Assembly (NCBI RefSeq): GCF_042649045.1
Contig: NZ_JBHSEF010000016.1
Coordinates: 9,720 to 73,719 of the forward strand
Direction: 5' to 3'
DNA length: 64,000 nt
Source of the DNA: Chryseomicrobium palamuruense
GTDB lineage: Bacteria > Bacillota > Bacilli > Bacillales_A > Planococcaceae
Shown here piece after piece: positions 1-8,291 of this stretch (the first letter of the stretch is position 1; the number at the start of each line of letters is the position of its first letter). Both the position numbers and the translations under genes were made by a program. The notes below the pieces were generated by a model that did not search any database, had not been told where the DNA came from, and saw only the letters and a list, made by a program, of their open reading frames with translations.

Positions 1-773
1 GCAAGTGGGATGACGAGATCTAAGAAAAAGTGATTGTATCGTAAAAATTTGAGGCTTAAATGATAATCGATCCAGCCAATTTTATCGACGATGATAGCCG
101 TCACTGTGACGCCGAGCGCAATCCAACCCGTCCGGTTCGAAATCTTAAGCCAGAAGTCTTTTAGATAGCTCCCTAGCGCAAAGTAGACGACGGCAATAAA
201 AGCGACATCAAGGTTCCAGAGCATTGGAATGTTTTGAGAGGCTTCGTCTGGAGCACCGCCTACCACGTCCATCGCCCAAAAACTTTGAATATGCGCTACA
301 CTATAGAGTACAGCGAGAATGACATATTGTACGTTACGAGATGCGTAGAGTGTTAAAAATGTAAAAATGACATACGAGAAATAAAGCGTCGTAATAAACC
401 AGATAACACCGTATGCACCACGCGCGAAACGGCCACCGACAAGGATTTTAAAGAAATCTTCCGCATACCAACGCCAATCAAAATTAAGAGTGGTAAGCTC
501 CATCGAGTATCGAACCAATGTAATAGAGACTAAAAAGAAGAAATAAGGGAATAATAATTGCATAAATCGTTTGGTTAATGCGCCATTTGCCTCTTTCAGA
601 GATGCAACTTCCTTAAAGAAAATGCCGCTTAATAAAAAGAAGGCTGGCATGTGAAACCAATAAATATATTGAATGAGTGGGAATGGCATTTCTCCTGGAT
701 AGTGTCCAAGAACCACAAGAATCATTAAAGATCCTTTGGCAGCGTCAAGCCATGTAATCCTATTTTTTGTCAT
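1..773 (-). CDS. Acyltransferase-3 family membrane protein (3' end cut by window)
   Basis: Reading the minus strand from an ATG at 773 gives an open frame that runs off the window edge, about 257 residues. It starts with the sequence MTKNRITWLDAAKGSLMILV, followed by H-Y and further hydrophobic segments, which is the usual opening of acyltransferase-3 (OafA/WecH-like) integral membrane proteins: a charged N terminus, an 'R-x-x-W-L-D-x-x-K-G' stretch, then a first membrane helix with a conserved His. At least six hydrophobic helices can be counted. A good ribosome site (TAGGAGG) lies 8 nt upstream of the ATG. Such enzymes O-acetylate cell-surface sugars or lipids; the substrate cannot be told. 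It is divergent from the SGNH hydrolase at 868, and acyltransferase-3 and SGNH domains often cooperate, but these are separate genes here. Confidence 0.85.
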   Translation of the reverse strand, partial: MTKNRITWLDAAKGSLMILVVLGHYPGEMPFPLIQYIYWFHMPAFFLLSGIFFKEVASLKEANGALTKRFMQLLFPYFFFLVSITLVRYSMELTTLNFDWRWYAEDFFKILVGGRFARGAYGVIWFITTLYFSYVIFTFLTLYASRNVQYVILAVLYSVAHIQSFWAMDVVGGAPDEASQNIPMLWNLDVAFIAVVYFALGSYLKDFWLKISNRTGWIALGVTVTAIIVDKIGWIDYHLSLKFLRYNHFFLDLVIPL

Positions 774-867
774 GATGATTCCTCCTAGAGGCATAGTCGT
801 GCTGAATTGTTGTCAAACGGTATAATACCATCATTTTGATAGAATCTAAACCTGGAGGATATTACCA

Positions 868-1485
868 ATGGAAATATTGCTTTTTGGAGATAGTTTAATT
901 GCACGTCATGAGGGACTAGAGGAGCCTATGCTGAATGCCAAACTAAACCCATATTTTCCGGAAGATCAGCTGATCAATAAAGGAATAGGTGGAAATACAA
1001 CAACCGACGCAATGAAGAGGTTGAAGCAAGATGTACTCAGTATTCAACCAGACATCGCAGTAATCCAATTCGGTTCCAATGATTCTGCCGTGCATAAGCA
1101 TGTGCCTCGTGAAATGTATCAAGTGAACTTGGAACAGATTGTAGAAGCTATCGGACCAAAACATTGTATTTTAGTGACGCCACCACCTGTGGATGAGACA
1201 CTACAACCGAACCGGTCTAATCAAGTACTTGAATCCTACGGGGAAGCGGTAAAAATGGTTGCTGACAAATATGGTACTGGCTTCATTGACCTGTATTCGG
1301 CATTTATGAAACGTCCAGATCTCAATGAACTCCTTCGAGGTATGGAAGACGACGGCCTTCACTACGGAGATGCAGGGTATACTCTTGTTGCTGAAACGTT
1401 CGCACCTGTGATTGAAGCTTATAAACAACATGTGCCAGCCCGGAAGGTATCTTTTCTTGGTCGCCTGAAGCAGCTGTTTACATAG
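868..1485 (+). CDS. SGNH/GDSL-family hydrolase
   Basis: 205-residue esterase/lipase-like hydrolase without a signal peptide. SGNH blocks are visible in order: GDS (Ser9) at the N terminus, GIGGN around residues 40-44 (block II), GSND around 70 (block III Asn) and the C-terminal D162-G-L-H165 pair that supplies Asp and His of the triad. Start chosen because CTGGAGG lies just upstream of the ATG. It could de-O-acetylate sugars or cleave short acyl esters; the substrate is unknown. It sits divergent from an acyltransferase-3 gene and ahead of the t6A operon, with about 60 nt before tsaE, so partial co-transcription is possible. Confidence 0.85.
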   Translation: MEILLFGDSLIARHEGLEEPMLNAKLNPYFPEDQLINKGIGGNTTTDAMKRLKQDVLSIQPDIAVIQFGSNDSAVHKHVPREMYQVNLEQIVEAIGPKHCILVTPPPVDETLQPNRSNQVLESYGEAVKMVADKYGTGFIDLYSAFMKRPDLNELLRGMEDDGLHYGDAGYTLVAETFAPVIEAYKQHVPARKVSFLGRLKQLFT

Positions 1486-1547
1486 GTGGCATCTTCAGAA
1501 GCTTCATATTATAATGAAGGGCAGTGCATAAGAACGGAGAAGAAACG

Positions 1548-2012
1548 ATGACTCAATTTAGATGGACAACACTTAAAGATACAAAACAACATGCCAAGGC
1601 GCTAGCAGATAAACTTAGTGGTGGAGAAGTTTTGACATTAGAAGGCGACTTAGGTGCAGGAAAGACGACGTGGACCAAGTTTTTCGCGGAAGCTCTTGGC
1701 GTGGAAGGGAACGTCAACAGTCCGACGTTTACCATCTATAAGATGTATGAAGGACGTGTCCCTTTTCATCATCTCGATGTCTACCGACTGGCAGATAGTG
1801 AGGAAGATCTCGGATGGGATGAAATCTTTGACGGGGAAGCCATCTCTGTCGTTGAATGGGCACGGTACATTGAGTATGCCCTTCCGGATGAGCGACTGGA
1901 GATGACCATCACGCTGACGGAACATGGCGAACGCATGTGTACGATGCACGGAAAAGGTGCTCGATTTGAACAGTTGGTAAAGGAGCTTGCAGATGATTTG
2001 GCTAGGAATTGA
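1548..2012 (+). CDS. tsaE: tRNA t6A biosynthesis ATPase TsaE
   Basis: 154-residue P-loop ATPase of the TsaBDE complex that makes N6-threonylcarbamoyladenosine at position 37 of ANN-decoding tRNAs. Walker A is G33-D-L-G-A-G-K-T40; the family-typical NSPTF(T) stretch follows about 25 residues later and an HxDxYR motif follows that. The ATG at 1548 is preferred over an upstream GTG at 1524 because GGAGAAG is suitably spaced before it and the protein then has family length. The gene overlaps tsaB by 20 nt and heads a tsaE-tsaB-rimI-tsaD operon, the same order as ydiB-ydiC-ydiD-ydiE of B. subtilis. Confidence 0.95.
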   Translation: MTQFRWTTLKDTKQHAKALADKLSGGEVLTLEGDLGAGKTTWTKFFAEALGVEGNVNSPTFTIYKMYEGRVPFHHLDVYRLADSEEDLGWDEIFDGEAISVVEWARYIEYALPDERLEMTITLTEHGERMCTMHGKGARFEQLVKELADDLARN

Positions 2013-2667
2013 TACATCGACAAAACCACTTAGTGTCGCGATAGTAAAGGATGGGGTAGTGATTGACGAGCACCGAGATAGTCGAGGCCTAACTCATTCA
2101 GCTGGCGCTATGCCTGCTGTTGTGCGTCTCCTTGAGGAAGTCAAACTGACACCGCAAGACCTAGGGGCCATCGCAGTAGCGAAAGGGCCAGGTTCGTATA
2201 CGGGCATCCGAATTGGGATGACACTGGCAAAAACTCTTGCGTGGTCACTCCAAATTCCAGTCTATCCAGTCTCTAGCCTAGAAGTGCTGGCAGCCGGTGG
2301 TAGATGGTTTCCTGGACTGACAGTAAGTATTATGGACGCGAGACGAAATCACGTGTTTGTTGGTGTCTATAAGCAAGGTGAAGAGAAACTTGAGAAGCAT
2401 TTAGCATTTGATGAATTGCTTCGCTTCTTGCAACAAGCTGGAGAACCTGTCCTCTGGGTGGGTCTCGATACGGCTATTTATCAAGAGCAAATCAAAGCAA
2501 CGGATCTCGAATCTTATTTCGCTGAACTTGAACAACAGCTTCCAAGTGCGGCTTCTCTTATTCGACTCGCGATGACTAAAGAACCAGTAGAAGCGGTTCA
2601 TGACCTGACGCCGTCTTATTTACGAATCACAGAAGCGGAAGCGAACTGGTTGAAAGCCAATGAATGA
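1993..2667 (+). CDS. tsaB: tRNA t6A biosynthesis protein TsaB
   Basis: 224-residue ASKHA-fold protein, the non-catalytic partner of TsaD in t6A synthesis. The N-terminal 'LGIDTSTKPLSVAI' phosphate-loop-like strand and the 'KGPGSYTGIRIG' motif near residues 66-77 are diagnostic. The ATG at 1993 follows AAAGGAG within the end of tsaE; an upstream TTG at 1987 is less likely. Translation is probably coupled to tsaE (20-nt overlap) and to rimI (8-nt overlap). Confidence 0.95.
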   Translation: MIWLGIDTSTKPLSVAIVKDGVVIDEHRDSRGLTHSAGAMPAVVRLLEEVKLTPQDLGAIAVAKGPGSYTGIRIGMTLAKTLAWSLQIPVYPVSSLEVLAAGGRWFPGLTVSIMDARRNHVFVGVYKQGEEKLEKHLAFDELLRFLQQAGEPVLWVGLDTAIYQEQIKATDLESYFAELEQQLPSAASLIRLAMTKEPVEAVHDLTPSYLRITEAEANWLKANE

Positions 2668-3112
2668 CATCACGTTGCGTAAAATGACACTAGATGATGT
2701 AGATGCTGTTTGGACACTGGAAAAAGAGGCGTTTCCAACACCATGGTCACGTGATGCATTTGTGCATGAGATGATCGGTAATCGCTTTGCCTATTATGTT
2801 GTGGGTGAAGACGAGGAAGGGGAAGTTGTCGCATTTTGTGGCATGTGGCTCGTAGAAGACGAATGTCACATCACGAACGTAGCGGTCACGAAACGATTGC
2901 GTGGCCAAAAGATTGGAGAAGCACTGATGCGTGAAGCGATGTCCATTACGAAAGCGCATGGCGGACGAGTGATGACGCTTGAAGTGCGCGTTTCAAATGA
3001 TACGGCTAAAAATCTTTATTATAAATTAGGATTCCAGGACGGTGGAATCCGCAAAAACTATTACACGGATACGCAAGAAGACGCGCTCGTGATGTGGGTG
3101 GAATTCGAATGA
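2660..3112 (+). CDS. rimI: Ribosomal-protein S18-alanine N-acetyltransferase RimI
   Basis: 150-residue GNAT acetyltransferase. The acetyl-CoA loop region is visible as 'RLRGQKIGEALM' around residues 80-90, followed by the 'LEVRVSNDTAKNLYYKLGF' strand that is typical of RimI. Known role of the family: acetylation of the N-terminal Ala of ribosomal protein S18; in Firmicutes this is inferred mostly from position in the t6A operon. It overlaps tsaB (8 nt) and tsaD (4 nt, ATGA). Confidence 0.92.
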   Translation: MNDITLRKMTLDDVDAVWTLEKEAFPTPWSRDAFVHEMIGNRFAYYVVGEDEEGEVVAFCGMWLVEDECHITNVAVTKRLRGQKIGEALMREAMSITKAHGGRVMTLEVRVSNDTAKNLYYKLGFQDGGIRKNYYTDTQEDALVMWVEFE

Positions 3113-4119
3113 CATATATATTAGGAATAGAAACAAGTTGTGATGAGACGGCAGCTTCCGTTGTGAAGGACGGGACGGTCATTGTTTCCAATGTCGTCGC
3201 CTCTCAGATTGAAAGTCACAAACGGTTTGGCGGAGTCGTACCGGAAATTGCTTCGCGTCACCATGTCGAACAGATTACACTGGTGATTGAAGAAGCGATG
3301 AAACAGGCGGATCTGCAACCCAAAGACTTATCAGCTGTAGCGGTCACGGAAGGCCCTGGTCTTGTAGGAGCCTTACTCATCGGTATTCAAGCAGCAAAAG
3401 CCTTTGCATTTGCTAACCAGTTGCCACTCATTGGTGTCCATCATATCGCAGGACATGTTTATGCGAATGCTTTAGAGCATCCGATGGAGTTTCCTATGCT
3501 TGCTCTTGTCATCTCCGGTGGACATACGGAGCTAGTGGTCATGGAAGAGGATGGGCGCTTTGAAAAAATTGGAGAGACACGCGACGATGCAGCAGGGGAA
3601 GCGTATGACAAGGTGGCGCGCGTATTGAAACTTCCTTACCCGGGAGGACCTCACATCGATCGTCTCGCTTCTACTAGTGATGGAGCTGTCGAGTTTCCTC
3701 GCGTCTGGTTAGAGGAAGACTCCTATGATTTCAGCTTTAGTGGGTTGAAGTCAGCGGTCATCAACTACCAGCACAATCTTCAACAAAAAGGCGAAGAAAT
3801 CAACCCTTCCCATGTGGCAGCGGGCTTTCAACAGAGTGTGGTGGAAGTAGTGACGGAAAAAACACGTCGAGCAGCCGAGGCGTATGGTGTAAAACAAGTT
3901 ATTGCTGCAGGTGGAGTAGCCGCCAACAAAGGCTTACGTGCGAAACTTGAAATGACGTTTAAAGAAGCAAACATTCCGTTTTACGTACCATCACTCCCAT
4001 TATGTACGGACAATGCTGCGATGATCGCGGCAGCTGGTTACTCAAAATATAAAGCAGGGGACTTTGCTGGATTCGATATGAACGGACGACCGGGCATGCC
4101 CCTTAAGAGTTGGAACTAA
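3109..4119 (+). CDS. tsaD: tRNA N6-adenosine threonylcarbamoyltransferase TsaD
   Basis: 336-residue catalytic subunit of t6A synthesis (older names Gcp, YdiE). It begins with the signature ILGIETSCDET and carries the metal-binding H112-x-x-x-H116 pair (HHIAGH), then 'ISGGHTE' and a C-terminal ASKHA domain with 'AAGGVAAN'. It transfers the threonylcarbamoyl group made by TsaC/Sua5 to A37. The ATG at 3109 overlaps the rimI stop as ATGA, so it is translationally coupled; an in-frame GTG at 3094 is less likely. Last gene of the operon, followed by a hairpin terminator. Confidence 0.96.
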   Translation: MTYILGIETSCDETAASVVKDGTVIVSNVVASQIESHKRFGGVVPEIASRHHVEQITLVIEEAMKQADLQPKDLSAVAVTEGPGLVGALLIGIQAAKAFAFANQLPLIGVHHIAGHVYANALEHPMEFPMLALVISGGHTELVVMEEDGRFEKIGETRDDAAGEAYDKVARVLKLPYPGGPHIDRLASTSDGAVEFPRVWLEEDSYDFSFSGLKSAVINYQHNLQQKGEEINPSHVAAGFQQSVVEVVTEKTRRAAEAYGVKQVIAAGGVAANKGLRAKLEMTFKEANIPFYVPSLPLCTDNAAMIAAAGYSKYKAGDFAGFDMNGRPGMPLKSWN

Positions 4120-4143
4120 CCATAGGAAACTATGGTTTTTTCT
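4118..4143 (+). terminator. Terminator of the t6A operon
   Basis: Perfect 8-bp stem AACCATAG / CTATGGTT with a GAAA tetraloop, followed by a run of T, beginning inside the tsaD stop codon. Confidence 0.9.
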
Positions 4144-4230
4144 TTATGCTCATTAAATATTTCGAATATTACAACATTGTTAAATTTGTTAACAAATTCG
4201 ACTTCATTCGTCAAGACGGAACATTTGTAC

Positions 4231-4346
4231 TTATGCACAATTTGTTAGTAACTTGTGCATAACTAGATGGAATTCAATATGTTGTGTGTACATAACTAAA
4301 AAAAATGTGCGTAACTTCTATTTTGATCTGTGGATAATGTGTATAA
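4231..4346. promoter_or_regulatory. DnaA-box cluster between tsaD and ydiF
   Basis: Four perfect matches to the DnaA box TTATNCACA lie within 116 bp of a gene-free stretch: TTATGCACA at 4231-4239 (+), its reverse complement at 4254-4262, and TTATCCACA and TTATACACA on the minus strand at 4329-4337 and 4338-4346, directly abutting. Two more minus-strand sites differ by one base (4287-4295 TTATGTACA, 4306-4314 TTACGCACA). The first two boxes face each other as a 10-bp inverted repeat. Chance occurrence at this density is very unlikely. From memory, the gcp(tsaD)-ydiF intergenic region is one of the DnaA-binding clusters outside oriC in B. subtilis, so this looks like a conserved DnaA-titrating or replication-control site. 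The rest of the 4144-4456 gap holds only AT-rich sequence and a 16-bp palindrome AATTTGTTAACAAATT near 4182-4197. Confidence 0.85.
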
Positions 4347-4456
4347 GACTGTTGATAGTTGATAAATCAAGCTTTTTTCTGTGAATTACTTTGTGGAATA
4401 AATGTTACGGGAAAAAAGACTTGACCCATATATAGTAGAAAAATGTCGAAATAACA

Positions 4457-4487
4457 CGAAAAAAAGAACCGACATTGGGCCGGTTCT
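4457..4487 (-). terminator. Terminator of ydiF
   Basis: On the minus strand a 7-bp stem AGAACCG / CGGTTCT is followed by a run of seven T. It overlaps the stop codon of the ABC-F gene. Confidence 0.8.
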
Positions 4488-6420
4488 ATAAACTCTCTAA
4501 TTCCTCATGGATCTCTAGCCATTCCATGGATAACTCTTCATGGGCAGTCTTCTTTTCATCTAGCTCAGAAGTGAGCGTAACGACTTGTGTATGGTCTCCG
4601 AAAACTTCCGGTTTTGACAGTTCGTTTTCGAGTGTCTTCATCTGATTTTCCAAGGCGTGTAAAGCTTCTTCAATCTCAGCCACTTTTCGCGATAGCTGAC
4701 GTTCGCGTTTTTTCGCTGTCCTATCAATTTGAGAGGTCGTATCTGTCGATTGCGTTTGAACAGATGGGGAAGCTGCGGTTTCTAATTCTAACGCCAGTTC
4801 CCGTTGTTCTTCTTTCTTCTCCAAATAGTAGTCATAGTCCCCTAAGAATACCTCACTTCCTTCAGGAGAAAGCTCAACCACTTTTGTCGCGATGCGATTG
4901 ATGAAGTAGCGGTCATGAGAAACGAAGACCAGGGTGCCTCTGTAATCGATGAGCGCATTCTCTAAAATCTCTTTACTGTCTAAATCCAAGTGGTTCGTCG
5001 GCTCATCAAGGATGAGCGTATTCGCCTTAAGTAACATGAGTTTGGCTAAAGCAAGACGAGCTTTTTCTCCCCCCGATAAAGAAGAGACCGGTTTGGATAC
5101 ATCGTCTCCGGAAAATAGGAAGCGACCAAGGACCGTGCGCACATCGCGTTCATTCATCATCGGCCATTCATCCCACAGCTCTTGGAGAACACTTTTCGAT
5201 GTATGCAGTTCCGCTTGTTCCTGATCATAATAGCCAAACTGGACATTCGTGCCATAGAAGACGGAGCCTTTTTCTGCGTCGATTTTCTTCATGATGGTTT
5301 TGAGTAACGTAGACTTTCCAATCCCGTTCGGACCAATTAGTGCGATCCGGTCCCTTTTATAGACAGGGAATTGAATGCCACGAGCGACGATTTTTTCTCC
5401 ATACCCAATCGCTAGATCTTCAATCCTTAGCACATCATTGCCGCTCTCACGGTCAAGAGTAAAGCCGAAGGACGCGGATTTTTCATCGCCATCCGGAGAA
5501 TCCATCCAGTCCGTTTTCTCCAAGACCTTCCTACGGGACTGAGCCATCTTCGTCGTTGAAGCACGGGCCAGGTTCTTTTGCACGAACTCTTCAAGCTTTG
5601 CTTTTTCTTCTTGTTGTCGTTCAAACGTCTTTTGATCTTTTTCATACTGCAATGCTTTTTGAGTGAGATACGCAGAGTAATTGCCAACATACCGCGTCAC
5701 TTTCTTCCGAGATACTTCATAGACCAGATTCGTCACTTGATCGAGGAAATACCGGTCATGGGAGACGATGACGAGAGATCCTGGATAGTTCTTTAAATAG
5801 TTTTCTAGAAAGGCGAGCGTCTCGATGTCTAAGTGGTTGGTCGGCTCATCGAGTAGCAGCAGGTCAGGTTGAATCAACAGTTGTTTTGCTAAAGCAAGAC
5901 GCGTTCGTTGTCCTCCGGAAAGAGCGGTTACGGGCTTGTCATAGTCCTCAGGGTAAAACTGGAGACCATGCAAGATGGAGCGCGTATCACTTTCATAGCG
6001 GAAGCCACCTGCGTCTTTAAAATCTTGTTGCGCTTGATCATACATCGTTGTCACTTTCTGAAACGCTGAAGGGTCATTGTAGACATCCGGATCAGCCATT
6101 TGCTTCTCAAGGGCTCGAAGTTCTTGCTCTTGTTGTTTCAGTGGTTCGAATACCGTCATCATCTCGTTCCAAATGGAGAGAGGACTGTCAATTCCGGAAT
6201 GTTGTTCTAAATAACCGAATGTTTTATTTTTAGGCATGACAATCTCGCCTGAATCGTAGCTCATTTCTCCTGCAATGATTTTCAGGAGAGTTGATTTTCC
6301 TGCACCATTTCGTCCGACAAGAGCTACGCGTTCCCGCTCTTTGACTTCAAGTTTGCAGTTGATTAAGATGTCTTCTCCTGCAAATGATTTGGTGACATTT
6401 TGAACTTGTAAAATAATCAC
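4486..6420 (-). CDS. ydiF: ABC-F family ATPase (YdiF-like)
   Basis: 644-residue soluble protein with two ABC ATPase domains and no membrane segments, the ABC-F architecture. Each half shows Walker A (GRNGAGKST; GPNGIGKST), the signature SGGQ-/SGGEKARLALAK and Walker B 'LLLDEPTNHLD' / 'LILDEPTNHLD'. A basic linker separates the halves and a coiled-coil C-terminal domain with many E/K/L residues ends the protein. ABC-F proteins act on the ribosome to relieve stalling. The open frame extends upstream to 6639 but the GTG at 6420 (after AGAGGTG) gives the normal length and start 'VIILQVQNVTKSF'. Divergent from rex, as in B. subtilis. Confidence 0.93.
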   Translation of the reverse strand: MIILQVQNVTKSFAGEDILINCKLEVKERERVALVGRNGAGKSTLLKIIAGEMSYDSGEIVMPKNKTFGYLEQHSGIDSPLSIWNEMMTVFEPLKQQEQELRALEKQMADPDVYNDPSAFQKVTTMYDQAQQDFKDAGGFRYESDTRSILHGLQFYPEDYDKPVTALSGGQRTRLALAKQLLIQPDLLLLDEPTNHLDIETLAFLENYLKNYPGSLVIVSHDRYFLDQVTNLVYEVSRKKVTRYVGNYSAYLTQKALQYEKDQKTFERQQEEKAKLEEFVQKNLARASTTKMAQSRRKVLEKTDWMDSPDGDEKSASFGFTLDRESGNDVLRIEDLAIGYGEKIVARGIQFPVYKRDRIALIGPNGIGKSTLLKTIMKKIDAEKGSVFYGTNVQFGYYDQEQAELHTSKSVLQELWDEWPMMNERDVRTVLGRFLFSGDDVSKPVSSLSGGEKARLALAKLMLLKANTLILDEPTNHLDLDSKEILENALIDYRGTLVFVSHDRYFINRIATKVVELSPEGSEVFLGDYDYYLEKKEEQRELALELETAASPSVQTQSTDTTSQIDRTAKKRERQLSRKVAEIEEALHALENQMKTLENELSKPEVFGDHTQVVTLTSELDEKKTAHEELSMEWLEIHEELESL

Positions 6421-6539
6421 GTATGTTGCACCTCTATTCTCTTTCTCAAGTTTACTTGAAGCGTGCGGTGGATTCAATGCGTGCGCTTTACAGGAAGCGC
6501 TCTCAGGTGTAAGATAAACGTGATTTACAGGAGGCGAAA

Positions 6540-7178
6540 ATGGTGACAGTCGACAAACATAAAATTCCACAAGCCACAACGAAACGTTTACCTCTTTATT
6601 ACCGATTCCTTCAGAATTTCCATAAAGCAGGGCAAACACGTGTCTCTTCCCAAGAGCTCAGTGATGCCATGAATATTGATTCGGCAACGATCCGTAGAGA
6701 CTTTTCTCACTTCGGCGCACTCGGTAAAAAAGGATATGGCTATGATGTGGAACATTTACTAAATTTCTTCCGACAAACACTCGATCAAGATGAGGCAACC
6801 AATGTTGCGTTGATTGGTGTCGGAAATTTAGGAACCGCTTTTTTAAATTATAATTTCCATAAAAATCATAATACCCGTATCGTCGTAGCATTTGATTCCC
6901 ATGCACCAATGGACGGGGAAGAGAAGTCAGGCATCCCTGTGTTCCATCCGGATCTACTCGAGGAGAAGATTGAAGAGTTTGGTGTGGAGCTTTGTATCTT
7001 GACGGTACCTAGTCGAACCGCTCAAGCAACTGCCGAACGGCTTGAATTGACTTCAATCCGAGGAATCCTTAATTTCTCTCCTGTGCGACTCAATGTGAAT
7101 GATCGCATTCGCGTCCAAACCATTGACCTGTCGGTAGAGTTACAAACTCTCATCTATATGATTCGTAACCACAGTTGA
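6540..7178 (+). CDS. rex: Redox-sensing transcriptional repressor Rex
   Basis: 212-residue repressor. The N-terminal winged helix (residues 1-80) contains the family sequence 'SATIRRDFSHFGALGKKGYGY'-like region, and a Rossmann domain begins near residue 90 with 'LIGVGNLGTA', the NADH-binding glycine motif. C-terminal swapped helix present. Rex senses the NADH/NAD+ ratio and represses fermentative and respiratory genes. ACAGGAGG lies just upstream of the ATG. No canonical TTGTGAAnnnnTTCACAA operator is seen directly upstream; a short TTGTTAACAA palindrome lies at 7219 before tatA. Confidence 0.95.
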   Translation: MVTVDKHKIPQATTKRLPLYYRFLQNFHKAGQTRVSSQELSDAMNIDSATIRRDFSHFGALGKKGYGYDVEHLLNFFRQTLDQDEATNVALIGVGNLGTAFLNYNFHKNHNTRIVVAFDSHAPMDGEEKSGIPVFHPDLLEEKIEEFGVELCILTVPSRTAQATAERLELTSIRGILNFSPVRLNVNDRIRVQTIDLSVELQTLIYMIRNHS

Positions 7179-7271
7179 CGTCAAACTGTCACATATAGGC
7201 ACTGTCTAGAAATAGCAAATTGTTAACAAATGATGTAAGATGAAGGCATACTACTTAAGGAGGTGCCCGCA

Positions 7272-7466
7272 ATGACTGCAGGTCCAATCAGCTTAATTGT
7301 TATTGGTATAGTTGCACTTCTTTTGTTCGGGCCGAAAAAATTACCGGAACTTGGACGCGCTATGGGTTCAACTTTGCGTGAATTTAAGACGGCTACAAAA
7401 GGCTTAGCAGATGATGACGATGATGTGAAAAAAGTAGATCCACCGAAATCTGACGACGTTAAGTAA
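7272..7466 (+). CDS. tatA: Twin-arginine translocase subunit TatA
   Basis: 64-residue TatA/E protein: short extracellular N terminus, one membrane helix (about residues 5-20), the conserved FGPKKLPELGR hinge and amphipathic helix, then an acidic tail with DDDDD. The ATG at 7272 lies 7 nt after AAGGAGG; an upstream GTG would bury this site. TatA polymers form the pore used to export folded proteins together with the adjacent TatC. Confidence 0.95.
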   Translation: MTAGPISLIVIGIVALLLFGPKKLPELGRAMGSTLREFKTATKGLADDDDDVKKVDPPKSDDVK

Positions 7467-7483
7467 GTTAGGATGTTCAATTC

Positions 7484-8251
7484 ATGAATAACAATGAATT
7501 TACAGTGGTGGAACATTTAAATGAGCTCCGAAAACGGTTGTTTGTTATGGTTTTTTTTCTGACAATCGCTGTGATTGGTAGCTTTTTTTTAGCGAAACCA
7601 CTCATTAATTATCTTCAAAATGCGGAAACCGCTCAAAATATCACATTGAATGCGCTTCAGGTTATGGATCCTTTTCTCATTTACTTGAAAGTGGTCTTGT
7701 TCCTCGCATTCACGTTTACATCCCCGATCATCTCGTATCAGCTATGGGCCTTTGTGAGCCCAGGGCTACAAGATCAAGAACGTCGGGCAACTCTTAGTTA
7801 CATCCCATTTGCGTTTCTTCTATTTATCGGTGGGATATCCTTTTCGTATTTCCTGTTGTTCCCGTATCTCATGTCCTTTATGACCGGATTGGCAGGAGAA
7901 CTCGGAATTACACAAATCATCAGTATCAACGATTATTTTAACTTTATCTTTCAAATTACGATTCCATTTGGAATCATCTTTCAATTGCCGATTGTTTTAT
8001 TGTTCTTAACAAGACTGGGTCTTGTGAATCCGCAAATGCTTGTCAAAGCGCGGAAAGTCGCGTACTTTGTACTCTTTGTCATTGCAGCATTTATCACACC
8101 GCCAGATTTAGTCTCTCATTTATTCACGTCCGTACCACTCTTTATCTTGTATGAAATCAGTATTGCGATTTCACGGGTAGGGTATCGTAAATACTTGGCG
8201 GCGGAAGCGAAGCGAGAACTCGAAGAGCAGCAACGCATGATGCAAAACTAA
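7484..8251 (+). CDS. tatC: Twin-arginine translocase subunit TatC
   Basis: 255-residue polytopic membrane protein with six predicted helices. The N-terminal signature 'VEHLNELRKRL' and the glutamate-bearing first periplasmic-side loop region are as in TatC. It recognises twin-arginine signal peptides and recruits TatA; together with the gene 17 nt upstream it forms a minimal TatAC system typical of Gram-positives. Confidence 0.95.
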   Translation: MNNNEFTVVEHLNELRKRLFVMVFFLTIAVIGSFFLAKPLINYLQNAETAQNITLNALQVMDPFLIYLKVVLFLAFTFTSPIISYQLWAFVSPGLQDQERRATLSYIPFAFLLFIGGISFSYFLLFPYLMSFMTGLAGELGITQIISINDYFNFIFQITIPFGIIFQLPIVLLFLTRLGLVNPQMLVKARKVAYFVLFVIAAFITPPDLVSHLFTSVPLFILYEISIAISRVGYRKYLAAEAKRELEEQQRMMQN

Positions 8252-8290
8252 AAAAGGCCTTTCTTCCAGACTTGGGAGAAAGGTCTTTTT
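8250..8290. terminator. Bidirectional terminator between tatC and CPBP gene
   Basis: Stem made by AAAAAGGCCTTTCT and AGAAAGGTCTTTTT, with A-tract on the left and T-tract on the right, so it can serve both converging genes. Confidence 0.85.
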
Positions 8291-8291
8291 G

